Of a stretch of DNA of 64,000 bases, positions 31,057-40,697 are shown one piece after another. The DNA is from an uncultured Clostridia bacterium. Lineage in GTDB: Bacteria; Bacillota; Clostridia; Oscillospirales; Acutalibacteraceae. The first letter of the stretch is position 1, and each line of letters opens with the position of its first letter. Where the stretch lies: positions 124,001 to 188,000 of the forward strand of contig CALEHY010000027.1 in assembly GCA_937876375.1 (NCBI GenBank). Reading direction: 5' to 3'. The position numbers were made by a program, and so were the translations under genes. The notes below the pieces were generated by a model that worked only from the letters and a program-made list of their open reading frames with translations, was not told where the DNA came from and did not search any database.

Positions 31057-32340
31057 TTATTCTTTAATTAGATTGATAGTCGCATTGTATGTGCCGTAGC
31101 ACCAAGCATTGTCGTTATTTATGCTTATTTCGATTGGATATTTATTATCCTTGCTCTTTTTGCTGACGTCACATTTTAGCGTCATATCACTAGCTGTTAT
31201 CTTGGTGTTGATAGGGGAGATAACAGAGATAATATTTGTGTCCATCTTCTCTATCTCTGCACGATATCCCTCTGGAACACCATCAATATCAATCTTTCTA
31301 TTTTCTACTATAACATTCTTTTTGCTATATGTGTTTGATAGAGTGACTGTAGCTGTGATTTGACTAGTGCCATCAAGAATCTTTATTCCGTTTAGCTTTG
31401 TTACGTCAAAGTCAAATGTTTGTGTGCCTACTCCAATTTCGTTAAAATTGATTGAGCCTATAATTGCTGATTCAATATCTGTTGAGTCAAGTACACCAGC
31501 TTCAACATTGTTGGTAGAATATCTAACACTTAGTGCACTGCTGTTCAAATCAGTAGGCTTGTTAACAAAGTCAACCTCGACTGGCAATGTCGTTTTCTTT
31601 AGCACTGGGATTTTGACTGATACGGTTTTAATCTCTGTGTCGCTGTTCTTTGTTGAAGATACAGTAAAGTAGTTCTGCTCAATACCATTACCAACAAACT
31701 CTATATCGTAGTTACCCTTGTACATTTGGGTAAGGTTAGTCTTGTCGCCAAAGTCTACATTTAGCTTTGCCTTTTCAATTCTGTCGACATATGTCTTTGG
31801 ACCGGTTACCATTACAGCACTTTCACTAAGTACTGGAGTGCCAAACACATATCCGTCAGCAATGTTGCTTTTATCATAGTCAAGCTCAAGCTCAAGAAAG
31901 CTTACAGCCGATACGTCAAAAAATCCTTCGATAGATGATGGATATGTTCCAGTAACTTTGAAATCAAGATTTCTAGATGCATTAGATACTAGGATTGGTA
32001 TGGTCTGTTGACCAGTTCTGCTGACATTGCTTGTGTCGAACTTAACCTTTAAATCGTTTTCTGTAACTTGACCGATAACATATTTTGCACCAGAGATGGT
32101 GACATTGATATCAACATGGTCTTGTAGAGAAAAGTATTTCATACCCAGCTGTTCTGATATCTCATCACCAAGTGTTATAGGAGCAGAGATTTTGATTGTT
32201 TTTGTCTCTGCAGTGCCAACATTAAGTGACGTACCTACCCATATAATAACAGCAAGTAGTAGCGATACAATGATTAGATATTTATCGTTATAGATTAGTC
32301 TTCTTATCGAAAAATTAGACTTGTTTTCTTTGTTATCCAT
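31057..32340 (-). CDS. cdaR: YbbR-domain protein CdaR, regulator of diadenylate cyclase
   Basis: The 427-residue product has a short cytoplasmic start, one membrane helix (YLIIVSLLLAVIIWVGTSLN) and several extracytoplasmic YbbR repeats (GYVFGTPVLSESAVMVTGPK, VPEGYRAEIEKMDTNIISV). CdaR modulates the membrane diadenylate cyclase CdaA. It overlaps the cdaA stop by one base (TAATG), so the two are translationally coupled. The glmM gene that often follows is absent here because groEL converges. Confidence 0.85.
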   Translation of the reverse strand: MDNKENKSNFSIRRLIYNDKYLIIVSLLLAVIIWVGTSLNVGTAETKTIKISAPITLGDEISEQLGMKYFSLQDHVDINVTISGAKYVIGQVTENDLKVKFDTSNVSRTGQQTIPILVSNASRNLDFKVTGTYPSSIEGFFDVSAVSFLELELDYDKSNIADGYVFGTPVLSESAVMVTGPKTYVDRIEKAKLNVDFGDKTNLTQMYKGNYDIEFVGNGIEQNYFTVSSTKNSDTEIKTVSVKIPVLKKTTLPVEVDFVNKPTDLNSSALSVRYSTNNVEAGVLDSTDIESAIIGSINFNEIGVGTQTFDFDVTKLNGIKILDGTSQITATVTLSNTYSKKNVIVENRKIDIDGVPEGYRAEIEKMDTNIISVISPINTKITASDMTLKCDVSKKSKDNKYPIEISINNDNAWCYGTYNATINLIKE

Positions 32341-33263
32341 TATTTTTTAATCCTCCTTACAAGCTTATTAATAATCTTGTCATCGGAGGATGCTCCAGAT
32401 GGAATAAAATTATTTGTTAGTATATCACGCATATCGCCAGTAGATACATTCTTCTGTAGTGTACCATTGATAGCGACGCTGATTTCACCAGTTTCCTCAC
32501 TAACTACGAACACGATAGCATCACTCTGCTGTGACAGACCGATAGCAGCTCTGTGTCTTGTGCCTAGGGAAGAGGATAGGTCGGTGTCGTGCGTTAGTGG
32601 CAAAATACAGCCAGCAGCGAACACCTTGTCACCTCTGATAATCATCGCACCATCGTGTAGTGGTGATTTTGGATAAAATATATTTTCTATTAGCTCCTTT
32701 GATGATTTGGCATCGATCTGTGTACCGGTAGAAATAATATCACCAAGCAGAGTTTCGTTTTCAAATACAATCAAAGCACCGGTCTTTGTGTCAGACATTT
32801 CTGCACATGCCTTGCAAGCAGCATCGACAGTTTTTGATATTTCAGCAACGTCGATAGCAACACCGGAATGTATCATTGTCTTGATACTGCTTCTTGCAGC
32901 ACCCTTGCCCATTTGTTCGAGAATATTTCTTATCTCTGGACCAAAGAGGATGACTACAATTATTAGTATGTTTGAGAAAATGCTCTTCATAATGTAGCTA
33001 GATGCGCCCATTCCTAGAAATGTTACGACACCGTATAGCACAGCAAGGAATATCAGTCCTTTGATGAGCTGCATAGCTCTAGTTTCTCTAACAATACGGA
33101 TAACCATATACAGCACTAGCGCAACGAATATGATATCAACAGCATCAATGATACCAAAGGTGCCGAATAGCCCCTTTGCTTGATTTAAGAAATTGATTAT
33201 CGAGTTGCCCAGATTTTTAAAATAACGGAACCTTAATGCAAGGTCAATTAATTCAAATGGCAT
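32340..33263 (-). CDS. cdaA: Diadenylate cyclase CdaA
   Basis: The 307-residue product has three N-terminal membrane helices (for example IIFVALVLYMVIRIV) and a DisA-N cyclase domain with the two catalytic motifs PLHDGAMII and GTRHRAAIG. CdaA converts two ATP to c-di-AMP, a messenger for potassium, osmotic and cell-wall control. Coupled to cdaR. A ~30-residue extension at the N-terminus precedes the usual first helix. Confidence 0.92.
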   Translation of the reverse strand: MPFELIDLALRFRYFKNLGNSIINFLNQAKGLFGTFGIIDAVDIIFVALVLYMVIRIVRETRAMQLIKGLIFLAVLYGVVTFLGMGASSYIMKSIFSNILIIVVILFGPEIRNILEQMGKGAARSSIKTMIHSGVAIDVAEISKTVDAACKACAEMSDTKTGALIVFENETLLGDIISTGTQIDAKSSKELIENIFYPKSPLHDGAMIIRGDKVFAAGCILPLTHDTDLSSSLGTRHRAAIGLSQQSDAIVFVVSEETGEISVAINGTLQKNVSTGDMRDILTNNFIPSGASSDDKIINKLVRRIKK

Positions 33264-33351
33264 TTTTTCTTCCTATCCGTGACAAAAAACTTTGCCACAA
33301 GTTTTATTCCATATTATTTTAACATACTTCAGTTAATAAATAAAGTATAAA

Positions 33352-34482
33352 TTATAAACTTTTTATCATATTAATAAGTCTAGCACATTCCTTTTCGTTG
33401 TTGAAACAGCCTGGGCTGATTCGTACTGTTCCACTCTCCATTGTGCCAAAATGCTCGTGTGCTAGTGGAGAACAGTGGTATCCACCTCTGACACAAATAT
33501 CATCCTTTGCTAGCTCGTTTGCCACTTTTTCACTGGTGTAGTCTTTTAGATTGAATGACACTATCGGCATTGATTTGTTCAACTTTGGAGCAGGCGTATA
33601 CAGTTTGATGCCATCGATTTCTGATAGTCGCTTGTAGATGAAACTAGCGTATCCCATCTCGTGTTGATATATTTTTTCACGACCTATTGTGTTGATATAG
33701 TCGATACCTTCACCAATGGATATGATACCCGGATTGTTTAGCGTACCGGATTCGTATCTGTCTGGACTGTAGCTTGGTTGGTCTAGGGATATCGAATTGC
33801 TGCCAGTTCCACCCTCCATTAGTGGTAGTAGCACTGTGCTATCACTAATTGCCAAAAATCCGGTGCCCATATTACCGAACAAGCATTTGTGTCCTGGTGC
33901 ACAGAGAATATCTATGTCATCACGCTTTGCGTTGATATCAGCAACTCCAGCTGCTTGTGCAGCGTCTACAATAAAACGAACGCCCTTGCGTTTACATAGC
34001 TTGCCAAGTCTTGCGATAGGGAATGTAACACCAAATGCGTTGCTAGAATGTGTGCATATCATAGCTGTCGTGTTGTGTCTTATTAGTGCTTCAAAATTAG
34101 CAACCGTCTCGTCCTCATTGAACGAGAATTTTGCTTTGTCGTATTCGACTATACCATTACGCTTTAATGACTCTACAACTCGGCTAACGCTGTTGTGCTC
34201 AAGGTCGGAGATAATGACATGTTCGCCAGCTTTTACACTACCTTTGATAGCGATATTTAGTGCCTCTGTACAGTTCTTTGTGAATATAACATTCTGTGGT
34301 GAAAAGCCGAACATATCGCCAATTTTTTCTCTAACCTCATACACCTTTTCGCTGGCCTTTATGCTCTGCCTGTATCCACCTCTGCCAATATTGAAACAAT
34401 AATTCTTTAGTGCATAGCTGGTCGCACGATTGACATTAGATGGCTTTGGGTATGTTGTTGCACTGTTGTCAAAATATATCAT
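33352..34482 (-). CDS. Class V aminotransferase, cysteine desulfurase-like
   Basis: The 376-residue PLP enzyme has the SufS/NifS-like fold: IYFDNSATTYPKP, FTKNCTEALN, SDLEHNSVSR, the PLP lysine in CAPGHKCLFG and a cysteine in the C-terminal loop RGGYHCSPLAHEH followed by TVRISPG. This matches the cysteine desulfurase subfamily usually found next to DUF3343 and selenium genes. It would take sulfur or selenium from (seleno)cysteine for transfer. Its start overlaps the DUF3343 gene by 4 bases, so the two are coupled. Neither selD nor selA lies in this window, so a selenium role is not proven here. Confidence 0.85.
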   Translation of the reverse strand: MIYFDNSATTYPKPSNVNRATSYALKNYCFNIGRGGYRQSIKASEKVYEVREKIGDMFGFSPQNVIFTKNCTEALNIAIKGSVKAGEHVIISDLEHNSVSRVVESLKRNGIVEYDKAKFSFNEDETVANFEALIRHNTTAMICTHSSNAFGVTFPIARLGKLCKRKGVRFIVDAAQAAGVADINAKRDDIDILCAPGHKCLFGNMGTGFLAISDSTVLLPLMEGGTGSNSISLDQPSYSPDRYESGTLNNPGIISIGEGIDYINTIGREKIYQHEMGYASFIYKRLSEIDGIKLYTPAPKLNKSMPIVSFNLKDYTSEKVANELAKDDICVRGGYHCSPLAHEHFGTMESGTVRISPGCFNNEKECARLINMIKSL

Positions 34483-34694
34483 TCACTATCAACTCCAAGT
34501 ATCATTACGCTACCTGCTCTTAATATATTTATTACCTTTTCGCTGTCACTATATACCTTTATAACGTAGCCACAGCCATCACTTTTGCTAGGATTTTCTA
34601 GTCTGCTCATAGTTGGTCTGTAGCCCTTATTTTTGAGTAGTCTAACACCTCTTTGTGCATTCGTGATAGAGCCTACCTTTATTGTGTAATACAT
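34479..34694 (-). CDS. DUF3343 protein (putative Se/S carrier)
   Basis: The 71-residue product (YYTIKVGSITNAQRGVRLLK, SDGCGYVIKVYSDSEKVINI) matches DUF3343, a small family regarded as a putative selenium/sulfur carrier. The central GCGY contains the likely carrier cysteine. It is translated just before the class V enzyme with a 4-base overlap, consistent with donor-acceptor coupling. Confidence 0.8.
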   Translation of the reverse strand: MYYTIKVGSITNAQRGVRLLKNKGYRPTMSRLENPSKSDGCGYVIKVYSDSEKVINILRAGSVMILGVDSE

Positions 34695-34836
34695 TTAAGT
34701 CACCTCATTTCATTGCATATTCCATTATATGCAAAATGTACAAAAATGGCTTAAATCATTCTACAATATACCTTATTTTAAACTTCTTGTTTCTATGATA
34801 TAATGTATTTGTGAAATAATGTTCTTTGGAGGAAAT

Positions 34837-35550
34837 ATGGACGAGATTACTATTATTAAGGAACAAATTTGTGACGTCTGTCACAAAATGTGGCAGCTTG
34901 GATGGGTTGCTGCAAATGATGGAAATGTTAGTGCCAGATTGTCTGATGGTAGGATTATTGCTACCCCAACTGGTATCAGCAAATCATTCATTACACCAGA
35001 AAAATTGATTATTCTTGATAGTGAGGGCAATGTACTAGAGGCTAACGATGGTATGCGTCCTTCTAGTGAGATAAAGATGCACCTTCGTTGCTATGACAAG
35101 CGTGATGATGTTATGTCTGTTATTCACGCTCATCCACCTGGAGCAACTGGTTTTGCTGTCGCTCACAAGGCTATGGATATGTACAATATGATTGAGGACG
35201 TTGCTGTTATCGGCGCTGTTCCTCTTACTCCATATGGCACACCATCTACTGTTGAGGTGCCTAATGCTATTGAGCCTTATCTAGAGGAGCACGACGTTAT
35301 GTTGCTCGAAAATCATGGTGCTCTTGCTGTTGGTAGCGATGTTATTACAGCTTTTTATCGTATGGAGAGCCTAGAGCTATGGGCGAAGATTACCATTAAC
35401 GCCGTTATCCTTGGTGGTAGTCATGATATTAGTAACGAGAATATCCAAAAACTTATTGACCTTCGTGGATACTATCGTGTGACTGGTCGTCATCCAGGTC
35501 ATAAGGTGTTTAATCCTGATGACGAGATTCTTCATAAAAAGGAGGATTAG
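34837..35550 (+). CDS. fucA: Class II aldolase, probable L-fuculose-1-phosphate aldolase
   Basis: The 237-residue product has the class II aldolase fold and zinc site: NDGNVSARLSDGRIIATPTG, HAHPPG (His97, His99) and LENHGAL (His160), with the family's usual size. It would split L-fuculose-1-phosphate into DHAP and lactaldehyde in the cytoplasm. I start at the ATG at 34837, directly behind GGAGGAAAT, not at an upstream in-frame codon inside the promoter leader. It leads a four-gene operon with mutarotase, kinase and L-fucose isomerase, which supports fucose as substrate over rhamnose. Confidence 0.85.
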   Translation: MDEITIIKEQICDVCHKMWQLGWVAANDGNVSARLSDGRIIATPTGISKSFITPEKLIILDSEGNVLEANDGMRPSSEIKMHLRCYDKRDDVMSVIHAHPPGATGFAVAHKAMDMYNMIEDVAVIGAVPLTPYGTPSTVEVPNAIEPYLEEHDVMLLENHGALAVGSDVITAFYRMESLELWAKITINAVILGGSHDISNENIQKLIDLRGYYRVTGRHPGHKVFNPDDEILHKKED

Positions 35551-35551
35551 T

Positions 35552-35989
35552 ATGCTAAAGGGAGTACCAAAGTATATCTCTCCAGATATGCTAAAATATC
35601 TTGCAGAGATGGGTCATGGCGATGAGCTTGTAATCGCTGATGGCAATTTTCCAGCAGAGCGTATTGGCAAGAATGCCCATGTCGTTCGTGCTGATGGTCA
35701 TGGTGTTCCAGAGATTTTGGACGCTATATTGCACCTTATTCCACTTGATACATATGTTGAAAAACCAGTAGGTCTTATGCAGCTTGTAGAAGGTGATACC
35801 TGTGGTGAGCCGGAGATTTGGCAGACATATATCGATATTTTGAAAAAATATGAGCCGGATAATAATGATATTGAGTATATAGAGCGCTTTGCATTTTACG
35901 AAAGGGCAAAGGACGCTCAGCTTATTATCGCCACTGGTGAAGAAGCTATCTATGCCAATATTATTCTCAAAAAGGGTGTAGTTAAATGA
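35552..35989 (+). CDS. fucU: L-fucose mutarotase FucU
   Basis: The 145-residue product is a RbsD/FucU-family mutarotase: LKGVPKYISPDMLKYLAEMG, GDELVIADGNFPA, VRADGHGVPEILDAIL and RFAFYERAKDAQ. It speeds alpha/beta interconversion of fucose so the isomerase receives the right anomer. It starts one base after fucA behind AAAAAGGAGG and overlaps the kinase gene by 4 bases. Confidence 0.92.
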   Translation: MLKGVPKYISPDMLKYLAEMGHGDELVIADGNFPAERIGKNAHVVRADGHGVPEILDAILHLIPLDTYVEKPVGLMQLVEGDTCGEPEIWQTYIDILKKYEPDNNDIEYIERFAFYERAKDAQLIIATGEEAIYANIILKKGVVK

Positions 35990-37398
35990 AAACAGTTTTA
36001 GCATTCGATTTTGGTGCATCAACTTGCCGTGCTATCAAAGCATTTTATGATGGCAAATCTATATCGTATGAGGAGATACATAGATTTGACAATGTGCCTA
36101 TCATCGCTGATGATGGTGTGCACCATAATGTTGATATGATTATTGATGAGGTCAAGACTGCGATAAAAAAGGCTGGACAAGTGGATTCTTTAGCTTTCGA
36201 TACATGGGGAGTTGACTATGCTTTGCTTGACGAAAATGGCAAGCTTGTTTGCCAGCCATATCATTATCGTGATGAGCGTACAGCAAATGTCCTAGACACT
36301 ATCTCTGACAAGATGAGCACTGATGACCTGTATGCCTTGTCAGGTAATCAGATTATGAATATTAATACCTTGTTTCAGCTTATTTGTGATAAGAATTTGA
36401 GCAAGGCAAAAAGCATCCTGTTTATGCCAGATTTGTTTTCATATTTGTTAACTGGCAATAAGGTATGTGAGCACACTATTGCTTCGACCTCACAGATGCT
36501 TAACCCTAATGGTAAAGAATGGTGTAGCGAGATTTTGTCATCCTTTGGTATTGATGATATTTTTGCTCCACTTGTAGAGAGCTGTACTGTTTGTGGTGAA
36601 TATGAGGGAATAAAGGTCATCTCTGTTGCTGGTCACGATACTCAGTGCGCTATCGCTGCTATGCCTAGTGATGATGAGAATTGTGCTTTTTTGTCTTGTG
36701 GCACTTGGTCGCTTATCGGTTGTGAACTTGATGCACCAATTCTAACAGCGCAGAGCAACGCTCTTGAGCTTTCTAATGAGCTAGGCGCTAATGGCAAAAT
36801 TGATTATTTGAAGAATATTAGTGGTCTTTGGCTCATTCAAGAGACCAAGAGGGCACTTGCAAAGGCAGGTATGGACTATTCATACAATGATTTGGAACAG
36901 CTTGCTAGAGCGTCACAGCCATTCAAATGCTTGGTAGATCCTGATAGTCCTACGCTGTCATCACATGGCGATTTGCCTAACAAAATCAAGGCATTTTGCT
37001 CTGCTACCAGCCAGCCACAGCCAGAAAATGTTGGTGAGCTTGTTCGTTGTGTTTACGAGAGTCTTGCACTAAAGTACAGATATGCCTTGGAGCAGATTAG
37101 CCAGTGCACGGGCAAGCATTTTTCATCGCTAAATCTGCTTGGCGGTGGCACAAAGGATGGATTTTTGTGTGAGCTAACAGCAGATAGTATTGATATGCCA
37201 GTACATGCTGGACCAGTAGAGGCAACAGCACTTGGTAATATTATTCTTCAGCTTATTGCTCTTGGCGAATTGGACAATGTGAACGAGGGCAGACAGCTTA
37301 TCGCACAGAGTGAAAAAATATTGCATTATACTCCTAATCATACTGATGATTGGGACAATGCTTATGATTATTTCAAAAATAATGTTGTAAATAAGTAA
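35986..37398 (+). CDS. fucK: FGGY kinase, probable L-fuculokinase (rhamnulokinase-like)
   Basis: The 470-residue product is an FGGY sugar kinase of the RhaB branch: VLAFDFGASTCRAI, AFDTWGVDYALLDENG, YHYRDERT, SCGTWSLIGCEL and LLGGGTKDGFLCEL. RhaB-type kinases act on fuculose in several gut Clostridia, and the position between fucU and fucI makes L-fuculose the likely substrate; rhamnulose is the alternative. It phosphorylates the ketose at O1. Confidence 0.85.
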   Translation: MKTVLAFDFGASTCRAIKAFYDGKSISYEEIHRFDNVPIIADDGVHHNVDMIIDEVKTAIKKAGQVDSLAFDTWGVDYALLDENGKLVCQPYHYRDERTANVLDTISDKMSTDDLYALSGNQIMNINTLFQLICDKNLSKAKSILFMPDLFSYLLTGNKVCEHTIASTSQMLNPNGKEWCSEILSSFGIDDIFAPLVESCTVCGEYEGIKVISVAGHDTQCAIAAMPSDDENCAFLSCGTWSLIGCELDAPILTAQSNALELSNELGANGKIDYLKNISGLWLIQETKRALAKAGMDYSYNDLEQLARASQPFKCLVDPDSPTLSSHGDLPNKIKAFCSATSQPQPENVGELVRCVYESLALKYRYALEQISQCTGKHFSSLNLLGGGTKDGFLCELTADSIDMPVHAGPVEATALGNIILQLIALGELDNVNEGRQLIAQSEKILHYTPNHTDDWDNAYDYFKNNVVNK

Positions 37399-37411
37399 GG
37401 AGGAAACACTT

Positions 37412-39196
37412 ATGTTATATCCAAAAATTGGTATTAGACCTATTATTGATGGTAGATGGGGTGGTGTTAGAGAGAGCCTAGAGGTGCAGACTATGACTAT
37501 GGCTACCTCTGCTGCAGAGCTCATCTCATCAACTCTTAAATATCCAGATGGCACACCAGTACAGTGTGTTATCAGCAATACTACCATTGGTGGTGGAGCA
37601 GAGGCAGCAAAGTGCGAGGAGCAGTTTGCTAGTGAGAATGTAGTAGCTACCTTGTCTGTTACACCTTGTTGGTGCTACGGCTCTGAAACATTTGATATGA
37701 ACCCTAATACTATCAAGGCTGTTTGGGGATTTAATGGTACAGAGCGTCCTGGTGCTGTATATCTTGCTGCTGTTATGGCTGCATATGCACAGCGTGGTAT
37801 GCCAGCATTTTCTATTTATGGTACAGAGGTTAAGGATATCAATGATACCGAAATTCCATCTGACGTTGCAGAAAAAATACTTCGTTTTGCACAGTGTGCT
37901 GTCGCTGTTGGTTGGATGAAGAACAAGGCTTATGTTAACTTTGGTGGTATCTCTATGGGTATTGCTGGCTCATATTGTAATGCCGATATGTTCCAAAAGT
38001 ATCTTGGCATTCGTGCAGAGTGGGTCGATATGACCGAGATTGTTCGTCGTATTACACTCGAGATTTATGACCACGATGAGTACGAAAAGGCACTTGCTTG
38101 GATAAAGGCTAATTGCCCAGAGGGATTTGACGTTAATGCTGGCAAGGACTTGCCAGAAATTATTAGAAAATCAAAGCATATTCCAGCTGATAAGGATTGG
38201 GAATTTATCGCAAAGATGACTATCGTTATGCGTGATATTATGTTTGGTAATAAAAAGCTTGACGATATGGGATGGCACGAAGAGGCACTCGGCAAGAACG
38301 CTGTAGCTGCAGGTTTCCAAGGTCAGCGTAACTGGACCGATTGGCTACCAAATGCTGACTTTACAGAGTCAATTATGGCGTCTACATTTGATTGGAATGG
38401 CAAGAAAATGCCTACAGCATTTGCTACCGAGAATGATACACTTAATGGTGTTGCAATGCTTCTTGGTACACTCGTTTCTGGCTCTGCACCTTGCTTCCAC
38501 GACGTTCGCACATATTGGAGCCCAGACTCTTGTGAGCGTGTTACTGGTATGCGTCCAGAGGGTAAGGCAAAGGACGGATTTATCCATCTTATCAACTCTG
38601 GTGCTACAGCACTTGATGGATCTGGTGCGTCAAAGAATGACAAGGGCGAAGGTTGTATGAAACCATTCTGGGATATGACTGATGCAGATATCAAGGCTTG
38701 CCTTGATGCTACTGATTGGTGTCGTGCTAACTATGAGTATTTTCGTGGAGGTGGATTCTCTAGCCACTTCCGTTGCAGAGCAGAGATGCCAGTTACTATG
38801 CTTCGTGTTAATGTTGTTGATGGTATTGGTCCTGTTCTTCAGCTTGCAGAGGGCTATACCTGTGATTTGCCAGACCAAATTCACAACACTATCGACAAGC
38901 GTACTGACCCATCTTGGCCAACAACTTGGTTCGCTCCAATTCTTACTGGTACTGGTGCGTTCAAGGACGTATATAGCGTTATGGCTAATTGGGGTGCTAA
39001 CCATGGTGTAACTGTTTATGGCCATGTTGGTGCTGATATCATCACTCTCGCATCAATGCTTCGCATTCCAGTTAATATGCACAATGTTGATGAGAGCAGA
39101 ATATTCCGTCCACATTCTTGGTCTGGATTTGGCACTCTTGATACCCAAGCTGCTGATTATGCTGCTTGCAAGAACTATGGTCCACTTTACAAATAA
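37412..39196 (+). CDS. fucI: L-fucose isomerase
   Basis: The 594-residue product is a full-length FucI: YPKIGIRPIIDGRWGGVRES, SVTPCWCYGSETFDM, AYVNFGGISMGIAGS, IRAEWVDMTEIVRRI and HSWSGFGTLDTQAADYAACK. It interconverts L-fucose and L-fuculose with a Mn ion. It ends the operon before a strong terminator. No fucose permease and no propanediol oxidoreductase are present in the window. Confidence 0.95.
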   Translation: MLYPKIGIRPIIDGRWGGVRESLEVQTMTMATSAAELISSTLKYPDGTPVQCVISNTTIGGGAEAAKCEEQFASENVVATLSVTPCWCYGSETFDMNPNTIKAVWGFNGTERPGAVYLAAVMAAYAQRGMPAFSIYGTEVKDINDTEIPSDVAEKILRFAQCAVAVGWMKNKAYVNFGGISMGIAGSYCNADMFQKYLGIRAEWVDMTEIVRRITLEIYDHDEYEKALAWIKANCPEGFDVNAGKDLPEIIRKSKHIPADKDWEFIAKMTIVMRDIMFGNKKLDDMGWHEEALGKNAVAAGFQGQRNWTDWLPNADFTESIMASTFDWNGKKMPTAFATENDTLNGVAMLLGTLVSGSAPCFHDVRTYWSPDSCERVTGMRPEGKAKDGFIHLINSGATALDGSGASKNDKGEGCMKPFWDMTDADIKACLDATDWCRANYEYFRGGGFSSHFRCRAEMPVTMLRVNVVDGIGPVLQLAEGYTCDLPDQIHNTIDKRTDPSWPTTWFAPILTGTGAFKDVYSVMANWGANHGVTVYGHVGADIITLASMLRIPVNMHNVDESRIFRPHSWSGFGTLDTQAADYAACKNYGPLYK

Positions 39197-39212
39197 CTAT
39201 ATATTGAATTTT

Positions 39213-39244
39213 AATGCTGGTAGATTTCTACCAGCATTTTTTAT
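39213..39244 (+). terminator. Terminator of the fucose operon
   Basis: AATGCTGGTAGA / TCTACCAGCATT stem and a T-run. Confidence 0.9.
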
Positions 39245-39256
39245 TTTGTAACTGAA

Positions 39257-39286
39257 TTGACAACTTTTTCATATTGTAATTATTAT
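39257..39286 (+). promoter_or_regulatory. Promoter of the rnf operon
   Basis: TTGACA (39257-39262), 18-base spacer, TATTAT (39281-39286), about 70 bases before rnfC. Confidence 0.5.
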
Positions 39287-39357
39287 TTTAATATGCTATT
39301 ATTAACGATAGCAAAGTATGTATATTTATATATTGCTGTAATGAAAGGATGTAGTTT

Positions 39358-40680
39358 ATGAAGCAAAAGAAAGCATTAAAAAAGGGCTTGCATCTTTATG
39401 AGGGCAAGGAGCTCTCAAAAGATTTCCCTATTACAGGTGTTAATGCTGCTTCTACTATGGTATTCCCACTAGGTCAGCATATCGGCAAGCCAGCGACCCC
39501 AGTTGTTGCTGTTGGCGATAGAGTGCTTATGGGACAGAAAATAGCAGAGGCAGATGGCTTTATCTCTGCACCAATACATTCATCAGTATCTGGTACAGTT
39601 AAGGCTATCGAAAATCGCCCTGTAATCAATGGCTCATCACCTATGTGCATCGTTATCGAGAATGATGGTCTTGGTGAGACTATTGAGGGCTACGGCGTTT
39701 ATAGAGACGCTATGGAATTTAGTAAAGAGGAGATACTTGATATCATCAAGAATGCTGGTATCGTTGGTCTTGGTGGAGCTGGCTTCCCAACTAACGTAAA
39801 GCTTTCTCCAAAGAATGCAGATGAGATTGATACTATCATCATCAATGGTTGTGAGTGTGAGCCATATCTTACTGTTGACTATCGTGTTATGCTCGAAAAG
39901 GGTGAGCAGATTGTCAAGGCTGTAAGATGCGTGCAGAAGCTGTTGCCTAATGCAAAGGCTATCTTTGGTGTAGAGGACAACAAGGCTGATAGCATCAAGG
40001 TTATCCATGGTTTCATCAAGCCAGAGGACAATATGGATATCGTGTCCCTTAAGACAAAGTATCCACAGGGTGGTGAGCGTTCACTTATCTACGCTGTTAC
40101 TGGCAGAAAGATTAATTCTCGTATGCTGCCTGCTGATGCAAAATGTGTTGTGCTCAACACTTCAACATGTCTTGCTATCTACTATGCACTATACAAGAAT
40201 ATCCCACTAGTGCATAGATATATGACTGTTACTGGTGACGGTGCAAACAACTGCAACAATATCAAGGTGCCTATCGGTATCGACCACCAGTCAGTAGTTG
40301 ATTTCTGTGGTGGACTAAAGGATGACGTTTGCAAGATTATTTCTGGTGGTCCTATGACTGGATTTGCTATGAGCACTCTTGACGTACCAGTGCAGAAGAC
40401 CTCTGCATCAATCCTTGCATTCACCAAGGACGACGTTACCGTTATGGACCAGTCAAATTGTATCCACTGTGGTCGTTGTGTTGGCGTTTGCCCATCAGAC
40501 CTTGTACCACAGATGATGGCTCAAGCTGTTAAGCAAGAGAATTATGCAAAGTTTGAGGCTCTTGGTGGTATGGAGTGTGTTCAGTGTGGTTGCTGTTCAT
40601 ACACCTGCCCAGCAAAAATTCCACTAACCCAAATGTTTAAGCTTGGCAAGGCTGAGGCCTTGGCAGCTAGAAAAAAGTAA
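39358..40680 (+). CDS. rnfC: Rnf complex subunit RnfC
   Basis: The 440-residue product is the NADH-binding peripheral subunit of the Rnf ferredoxin:NAD oxidoreductase. It has the glycine-rich IVGLGGAGFPTNVKLSP and INGCECEPYLT of the NADH/FMN domain, and two 4Fe-4S motifs, CIHCGRCVGVCPSDLVP (from residue 368) and CVQCGCCSYTCPAKIP (from residue 407). Rnf oxidises reduced ferredoxin, reduces NAD and pumps Na or H ions. First gene of rnfCDGEAB. Confidence 0.95.
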   Translation: MKQKKALKKGLHLYEGKELSKDFPITGVNAASTMVFPLGQHIGKPATPVVAVGDRVLMGQKIAEADGFISAPIHSSVSGTVKAIENRPVINGSSPMCIVIENDGLGETIEGYGVYRDAMEFSKEEILDIIKNAGIVGLGGAGFPTNVKLSPKNADEIDTIIINGCECEPYLTVDYRVMLEKGEQIVKAVRCVQKLLPNAKAIFGVEDNKADSIKVIHGFIKPEDNMDIVSLKTKYPQGGERSLIYAVTGRKINSRMLPADAKCVVLNTSTCLAIYYALYKNIPLVHRYMTVTGDGANNCNNIKVPIGIDHQSVVDFCGGLKDDVCKIISGGPMTGFAMSTLDVPVQKTSASILAFTKDDVTVMDQSNCIHCGRCVGVCPSDLVPQMMAQAVKQENYAKFEALGGMECVQCGCCSYTCPAKIPLTQMFKLGKAEALAARKK

Positions 40681-40697
40681 AGGAGGAAGAGTAGCTT

